A stretch of 64,000 nucleotides of DNA from Akebia trifoliata (lineage: Eukaryota > Streptophyta > Magnoliopsida > Ranunculales > Lardizabalaceae). The stretch covers positions 11,329,658 through 11,393,657 of the forward strand of contig CM030704.1 in NCBI GenBank assembly GCA_017979445.1, in the 5' to 3' direction. Positions 57,839 to 64,000 of the stretch are shown here, in pieces (the stretch's first letter is position 1; every line of letters begins with the position of its first letter). The position numbers were made by a program, and so were the translations under genes. The notes beneath the pieces are model-generated. The model ran no database searches. It worked only from the letters and a program-made list of their open reading frames with translations, and was not told the DNA's origin.

Positions 57839-58342
57839 TCAGTATTTGACAATAGGCGTAATCAACCGAATGTCGATACAAAATATATACCAATAAGTAT
57901 AGGGGTTAGGATACATGCATGCAATTAATATGACGATCAGAGCAAAATGCATGATGAAAGCAATCATAGACATGCCAACTATAGTATGACTATTAAGCAT
58001 AGGCATGGCTTGTTGAAATGACAAATAGAAAATATAACAGAATAGACCAGTGTCAGAACATGCATATGAGCGTGCACAATATAAATGATATGCAAATAAG
58101 CGATCAAATGCACATGAAACATAAATAAAATATCTTACTATTAAAAACGACTGTAAGAAAAATAAATGCCAAAATGATTTAACTATTGAAATATTGGCAT
58201 AACATGCTAACAAGATAATAAAGTATACAAATAAGAGCATAGGAATTGTAGCATGATAGACGTGTGAAAAGTTATAAAATATACCAATATGAATACTCTC
58301 ACGAGACAGCTTAACAATACATAAATTATGCCATGTGATCAC
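57839..58342 (-). CDS. Hydrophobic open frame before the PPT, doubtful
   Basis: 167-residue minus-strand frame in the 3' part of the Copia element, ending at the polypurine tract. It is very hydrophobic with three to four possible membrane stretches (LLFVYFIILLACYA, LFFLQSFLIVRYFIY, MIAFIMHFALIVILIACM). Its position matches the env-like ORF that some SIRE elements carry after pol. There is no signal peptide, coiled coil or glycosylation pattern that I trust, and T-rich sequence produces such frames by chance. I do not assign a function. Confidence 0.25.
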   Translation of the reverse strand: MITWHNLCIVKLSRESIHIGIFYNFSHVYHATIPMLLFVYFIILLACYANISIVKSFWHLFFLQSFLIVRYFIYVSCAFDRLFAYHLYCARSYACSDTGLFCYIFYLSFQQAMPMLNSHTIVGMSMIAFIMHFALIVILIACMYPNPYTYWYIFCIDIRLITPIVKY

Positions 58343-59500
58343 GTTTGGTCATTATGCCACCACATGATTTTAAATATGAGAAATAAATATAAGAGAATCA
58401 AGTTTAGGAGCACAAGAGGCGAACAAAACACATGAGGGAATCAAAAGTTACCCGAATCACAGTTTTGAAGGTGCTGCTGATTCCACCGGTCTCATCAGGT
58501 TTGTGAAAAAATTGGCAAAAAATTTTTCAAAATTTTCTTAGTTTTCCATGAGATCTATATGCAAAAATGCTATGGACGTATATCAAATCACTTTCAAGAA
58601 GTCTCGAAAAATTAACCAAGATTGGACCAATATGGGTGATTTTTCAAAAATTGAAAATAGAGGAAATACGTTGAAACTAAGCAATGAAAACTATAGAAGC
58701 ACGAGAATTAACTTAGGAAGCGTCCAAGAACCCAAATCTACCAATAAAATCAAGTTCTGTGATTGCTCAAGTTTCAACGAAGTTGGCCATAATGGCCAAA
58801 AGTGACATGAAAAATTTCCTTATTGAGAAATTTCCACCTAAAGAAGTCATAACCTCAAGTTTGTCTATAAAAACATAGAATGAGTCTAAGTACTCAAATA
58901 TTTGCCAATTTTTACTCAAATTTGATGGACCAACGAAGTTTCGTGGTGCACACGAGCATCCGATCAATTTTTGACCTGGAGCAAAAAGGCTTCAAATCTT
59001 CGAATATACCAATAAACGCACAAAAATGATTTTCACATTAGATTTACAAGGTTGGTGCAAAAATTGAAAAACAAAGATTGTTCAACATGTGTATGTTTAC
59101 TTGGGCAATGGTTGACGGGAAGCAATAAGGCTTCATTATCCTTAAATGGTCTCATTTTAAGAATAATGTGAGGATACATGTATCCAAATTTACCAATAAA
59201 CAATATGTTCTTGAAATAAGATGGATTTCTAGACAATATGACCACACTAACTCCAACAATGTGAAAATTTCTAAAAAAAAGAAATTCATGAAAATGAGGT
59301 CTGAACCTCAGATATACCAATAAAAGTATACATACTCAAGAATCTCAAACTCAAACCAAGTTTTATGTCGGGGAGCGAAAAGTCTTTTAATTCCTCAAAT
59401 GATTCTATTTTAGAACAAATATAGGTCTACGATCCCAAATTTACCTATAGAAACTTGTTCAGACAATAGAACATAATTTTGCAAGAATAACACCTACTAC
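58343..59500 (-). other. Degenerate TACCAATAAA-containing spacer
   Basis: No gene. On the plus strand (T/C)TACCAATAAA or a close variant recurs at 58738, 58995, 59188, 59314 and (TTACCTATAGA) 59439, followed by 30-60 bases and then CTCAAA or similar. Spacing is 125-260 bases, so this may be an old tandem array. It fills the place where RT and RNase H should be. Confidence 0.5.
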
Positions 59501-60522
59501 TCACTCAAATTTACCAATTTGAATCAATTTATGAGTTTTTGGACTCAAGAGTGAATGTCTCCAATAACAATAAAGTTTTGACATGAGAAACGGGGATGAC
59601 GACGGGAAAGAGATCGGAAATACTTCCTCATCATTTTTCATAGAATCAATAAAACCTATATCCTTCGTTGGTTGATCGTCAACCACAACATTGATGGACT
59701 ATTGAATGGAGTAGGTTCTCTGATTGGAGACTCGATAAAGAACGACTATGAATACATCAACATATAGCCTTGTCATTTCTCAAGTAAGCCTTTCCCAGGT
59801 TTTCATCGTCTCTAAAGAGTATAAAATTTGTTGTTAAAAACCTTTAAAATTTTGATATTGGGAGAAAAATCGTTTCCACAGTTCATCGATTGTTGATCAA
59901 CCCTGCTCTATAATATACAAAGAAATAAGGTATCAGGTAGTGTTTACCACCTTGGCTCAATAATCTTACTATGAAGCATACCAAGTCATTTCTTGCAGAA
60001 CAGAGTTGATCCTTTCAGCAACACCATAATGCTAAGGGATCTTTAAAGATAAGGATTTATGTCAGTTCCTACAATTGTCACAAAATTTAGTAAATTGACA
60101 ATTCTCAAACTTTTCACCATGATCACTTTAAATTCGTCCAACAACAGACTTTAATTTTTGTTTGAAGTTGCTTAATGATGTTCTTGAAATCGTCAACTGT
60201 ATCTAATTTTTTCCTTCAAGTATGCAACCAAACAAAATCTGGAGTGGTCATTTATCACTACTAGAGAATGTCTCTCACCTCTTAGAATTTGAACTTTTAT
60301 GAGATCCACGTGAAATAATACTAGAGTATTTGAGGTAGCTAGAATGTTTATCTTTTTGTAGGTACTACGAACTTGTTTACCAATATGGTACTTCCCACAC
60401 ATATTTCTAGATTTACTGCCCAACTGGGGCAACCCTCTAACTAATACTTTTTTAAGTATGTTAAGACAGGTTCTTATAGTGAATATGGTCAAGATGTTAA
60501 AACCACAATTGAACCTCGTCAA
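59501..60522 (-). pseudogene. Copia integrase
   Basis: Minus-strand frame 60522-60193 starts in the pre-integrase zinc region: KVLVRGLPQLGSKSRNMCGK with C..C. Then VLFHVDLIK (first catalytic Asp) and LVVINDHSRFCLVAYLKEK. Beyond a frameshift near 60190, SDHGEKFENCQF (second Asp) and HYGVAERINSVLQEM (Glu) follow to ~59960. The tail SINVVVDDQPTKDIGF (59700-59640) is the end of SIRE integrase. At least five stops interrupt it, but all three catalytic residues remain visible. Confidence 0.85.
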
Positions 60523-60935
60523 CTTGAGCCATATTGCTCACACATAGAATGGTGGTTTTTCCGATGTCTTCAATAACATAATAGTCATCGAATGTAAGGA
60601 GACTTTTCATAACAAATTTTTCATTAATATCTAAGATCTCACACACCTTATGGTTGAAGCTCATCGATTATTCTCCGTCGCATATTTGAGATATGCTGAG
60701 GAGGTTTTATTTTAAACCATCCATACAAAAAACAATTTCAACTTTGGACATCCCCGATCCACTAACAATGTCACACCCAACAATCCTAGAGATACAACTA
60801 TCACCAAAAGTGATAAAACCTCTATTAAAATCTACCAAGTGACTAAATTAACTTTGGTCACTGGTCTTGTGTTTGGAGTCACCATTATCCAAATATCATT
60901 GTGTGAAATATCTCACCTTAAGAAGGATGTGAATC
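60523..60935 (-). pseudogene. Copia protease and pre-integrase region
   Basis: Minus strand: YLDNGDSKHKTSDQS near 60890-60850 is the protease active site with D-S-G changed to D-N-G. RGFITFGDSCISRIVGCDIV follows, then LLSISQICD and, before integrase, VQLWFxHLDHIHYKNL, the H..LGH-type zinc-binding start of the pre-integrase domain. Stops are frequent. Confidence 0.8.
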
Positions 60936-61569
60936 ACATGGTACTGGTTATCCCTAGATTTAACTTTTCAGTTTAAAACTGATTTTCAGGATAAGAGATT
61001 GTTTTTAGGAGGAGAAGGGATTTAACTATAAAGCTCAGATTTCTCCTTTTTTTGGTGAGTTTTAAGTGGGGGACCTACTTTCCTTTGGTGATCTTGATCT
61101 TGAATAAGTCTTTCACAAAATTGTCCACTTTAGGAGGTGAAGAATTCATCACTTCCTTGGACATGGTTGGTTCTTTTTACTCCACAGGTAATTCATCTTT
61201 TATAAAAAAGCCTATCCAAACCCATGCAACTTTTACTATACTACTGAAGATATATCAATAAAAATTAGGGTGGTTCTAAAGAAAAAGATCTTGTGTTCAA
61301 TTTTAATGTGATCGATTTATCCAGAGAAGTTGTAGGTGCCTTCCTCATTCTTCTCATCAGAAAATAAGGCTATTTGAATAGAAGATTAATTTACCAATGT
61401 CTGTTCATCCTCAACTTCATCCACAAAAGAGATGGAGACCATGATGAATTCCATATGGTTTTTGAGGTGTTGTAGTCTTAAAAATTCGAAGATGTTTGTT
61501 CAACACCCTCTGACTCATCTGAGTCAACCCACATAGCTTGTGCAGCCAATTGTTCCGTTGAACCTAAAT
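60936..61569 (-). other. Copia gag-protease spacer
   Basis: About 630 bases with Lys/Ser-rich pieces on the minus strand but no continuous frame. It joins the gag zinc knuckle to protease. The plus-strand frame 61052-61261 is not coding. Confidence 0.5.
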
Positions 61570-62540
61570 ATTTGGACATCGATTGTTCTAGGCTATGAGA
61601 AATAAACTATTGTAAAATGGCCAATGCCTCCACAATGATGGCATTCAGTATCATCATTTGACATAAATGGGGATTTACCAATGGATTGTCTTTCATCATT
61701 AGGATAACTCATTTTACTGAAGCTATGTGATCTTCTCTTCATATGAACAAAATTTGTCCCCATCAAAATCATATCCTCAACATCTAAGTCACTCTCATTA
61801 TTTTTCTCAAGGATATTTGTACTATGAGTTTGCAAGAAGGAAAGAGATGACATGAAATTTACCTATTTAGAGGATGGCTTTGAAAAGGAGAATTAGGACC
61901 ACCGTCTACCCCTTTTAGGGAGTACCTTCAAGATGGATCTCAACCATGGTGAGCAATCCAGTAAGTTCTTCAACACTTATGGTTCACATCTCGTAACTAC
62001 ATTTGAGTTTATAATAGGAGTAAATCACCTAGGAAGGGACCTAAGAACTTTCGTGTAAATTCTTCCTTCCAGAATAAGCTATCTTAGGAAGTACATAGAA
62101 TTACAACAGTCTCTAAATTTTGCATAAAATTCTTAGATAAAATTATTTTAATCCATCTTAATGTTCTCAAAACAATTTGTTAACATTTGAAGTTTGAAGT
62201 TTTGACAACGTAGATTTCTAAGGAAGCCAAGCTTGTTTAGTTGACCGATATATGTCAATATGTTTGAGTTCATTTGGAGCAATGCCACCGTGTATAGAAT
62301 TTAGTATTCTCAGATTATAACAACTATCAATATTTAATTGTTTGGGTGGCTAATACCCTTCCTCTACTAAGTTTCAAAAATCACAACTCAAGGGAATTGA
62401 TAAAAATCATCATTCTAATTTACCAATATGCATAATTGAGTTGATGGATTGATGGAAGTCTAAAGGATGACCATTGTTAGAATTAGACAAGGTTCAAAGT
62501 CTTGGGATCAACTCTATGACATTAAGCCTATCAAGAGTAA
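61570..62540 (-). pseudogene. Copia gag with zinc knuckle
   Basis: Frame 61853-61593 on the minus strand contains ECHHCGGIGHFTIVY near 61650-61605, a CCHC knuckle whose last Cys has become Tyr. The upstream part (62500-61860) holds decayed gag wording, including the N-terminal LTRLTGKN-like and helix regions, but no intact frame over 60 codons. It begins shortly after the primer site. Confidence 0.7.
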
Positions 62541-62555
62541 CCCGCTATAATACCA
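62541..62555 (-). other. Copia primer binding site
   Basis: Minus-strand TGGTATTATAGCGGG is a two-mismatch form of TGGTATCAGAGC followed by GGG, two bases after the LTR. It marks initiator tRNA-Met priming. Confidence 0.85.
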
Positions 62556-62557
62556 GT

Positions 62558-64000
62558 TGAAAATACGTGTTTCGTACCGTCTCTAGTCCTAGAAAGGGGG
62601 TGAATAAGATAATTAAAATTTCTTTCGATTTATTCAATTTTAACTTAGATTGATAATTTGACTATGTGATCTTAGTCATTAACCTAACCTCGACTTTGCA
62701 CTTATGTCTCTAAAACTCATTTAATGAAAATACACTTAAAATTTAATCATGACATTCAATAGCACATTCATATACGATTTACCTATATGACATTTATGAT
62801 ATCGCATAGCATTCAAAACATTCATGGCATGACATACTTAGCATAGTATTCATTCATAGTATACATTCATCTAAGTGTAAAATAATAAAGGCATTTCCAC
62901 AAACACAAGACAAGTATTTTATAGTGGTTCAGTAATGTGCCTATATCCACTCCTAAGGTTCCTACCTAAGAACTTGGTATTCACTATCAAAAAAGTTTAT
63001 AGTTCACCTTGAACCTTTTACATAGAATTTTTATACCTAGGCTAAATTCTAAAATCTTAAGATAGAGAGAATGCATCATCTCGAAATTTGTGAATTTTGT
63101 TCCTCAAAAATTCACGAACCTCTACTCTTATTAAGAATTCTCGGTTCTAACAAGAACTTGATTTTTGTGGGTTGAACGAAGTAATCACATACAAATATTT
63201 TTAAAAATAAAAATAAAATCAAATACTCACTCAACTCTATAAGGTTAATCAATGGAGATCTTGTGTTCTTCAAGTCTTAGAGCTCACAAGTACGTCTCAA
63301 CGATTGGATCTTCCAATCAAGCTTTCAAGTTAGTCGGCTTTTTGCAATTACTCCTACCATCGTCTCTTTTTGATCCTTGTTCCATGATTTTATCAATGTG
63401 TGTGCAAGGTGTTGGAGAGGGATCAAGTGAGAAGTCTAGGAAGGTTGAAGGAGTTTACCTAAGTTAGACTTTCATGAGAATAGAGAAAACTCTCAAAGTA
63501 TGGAGAGAGGAGAGATAATCTTCTCTAGGGTTTGATCCAAGGGAAGGGCATAAATTGAATGTAGCTTCATCTAAGGTTTGGAACTTCCAATGTGTAGAGA
63601 ATTTTCTATAAATGAGAGAGGGAAGAACACAAGTTCTCTAGGGATCAATCCAAGTGAAAAATGAGCAAAATAACTCATTTTAAAGTCAGTTTCAAGCTCC
63701 AAACGGCTATAATAGTAGAATCGGTTTTTAAAAGCCTATTACCAGTTTTGTTTGGCTGTTGCTACCTGTCCTACCGGTTTTGGTGAACAATGCCATTGGG
63801 TAAATTATAAAAATGCCATTAAGTGGTACTTTGGCCATAACATTCAAAAGGTAACTCTGTTTCACATGTCAATCAAGGATCTGATAGATCCTATTATGTA
63901 GAACATCCCCAAACTATCACCAAGGGGGGATCATAGAATAACTGTGTGAAATGACCAAAATACCTTTTATCTTTTAGGATTAAATCGAGCTTTCGAGAAT
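62558..64000 (-). repeat. Copia element 5' LTR, cut by window
   Basis: 1443 bases homologous to 56061-57823. About 320 more would be expected beyond the window. Compared with the 3' LTR there are many substitutions and a few indels (for example a missing stretch near 62820), so the insertion is old. Confidence 0.9.

Larger units (their letters stand above)
56061..64000 (-). mobile_element. SIRE-type Copia element lacking RT
   Basis: Ty1/Copia element on the minus strand, cut by the right window edge. 5' LTR 62558 to beyond 64000, primer site 62541-62555, gag, protease, integrase, polypurine tract 57824-57838 and 3' LTR 56061-57823. The PPT wording GACAAAAAGGGGGAGAATG and the integrase tail VVVDDQ are typical of the SIRE lineage, as I remember it. 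RT and RNase H are absent. It interrupts the 3' end of the Athila element. Confidence 0.88.

Noticed and set aside
1..64000. tRNA, rRNA, bacterial operons or defence systems
   Set aside because: Nothing resembling them was seen; TGGTATCAGAGC and similar stretches are retroelement primer sites, not tRNA genes.

Overview
The window looks like repeat-dense nuclear DNA of a flowering plant, probably a eudicot. It is AT-rich, and nearly every recognisable reading frame belongs to an LTR retrotransposon. I cannot name the species. I found no intact host gene, rRNA, tRNA or CRISPR array. The only host-derived coding signal is a short casein-kinase-1-like first exon carried inside a retroelement.

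Left third (1-25811). An LTR of Tekay/Del type (1-2627, minus) meets a second, inverted fragment of the same LTR (2680-2857). A damaged Ty3/Gypsy element of the Tat (Ogre/Retand-like) clade, here called B, follows on the plus strand. It has an LTR piece (2858-3597), a pol linker (3598-4125), half an integrase (4126-4476), the rest of the integrase (21607-22009), a 3' untranslated region with three kinds of repeat (22010-24353) and a 3' LTR (24354-25811). Its integrase is split by a complete 17.1 kb relative, element A, on the minus strand (4477-21606). A has two LTRs, a CATGG target duplication, a primer site, an extra upstream ORF, gag, protease with G-patch, RT, RNase H, a second RNase H and integrase. 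All its genes are broken.

Middle (25812-43480). A third Tat lineage (E and C) is broken up by insertions: a 3.9 kb solo LTR in gag (27339-31269, GAAAG duplication) and a 0.7 kb chromovirus solo LTR (31379-32071, CAAGT duplication). Its own LTR (35746-37268) has a polypurine tract on one side and a primer site on the other. Next comes an unidentified minus-strand remnant, then a rearranged chromovirus (38631-42032) with an inverted LTR junction and an in-frame deletion of RT and RNase H.

Right third (43481-64000). An Athila-type element lies on the plus strand, with LTR, primer site, gag, protease, RT, RNase H and integrase. Its protease is interrupted by a solo LTR of its own family (47908-49095, TCCAT duplication). 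Its integrase is interrupted by a 3.4 kb Tekay-type solo LTR (51773-55182, CTAAC duplication). A SIRE-type Copia element on the minus strand (56061 to beyond the window) follows; it has gag, protease and integrase but no RT.

The strongest leads are: (i) a tandem array of GNRA-type hairpins with compensatory base changes in the 3' UTRs of four Tat copies; (ii) the casein-kinase-1 promoter, leader and exon fragment inside element A; (iii) an inverted LTR/primer-site chimera at 38631-39420; and (iv) repeated loss of RT from elements that keep integrase. No autonomous new gene system was seen.
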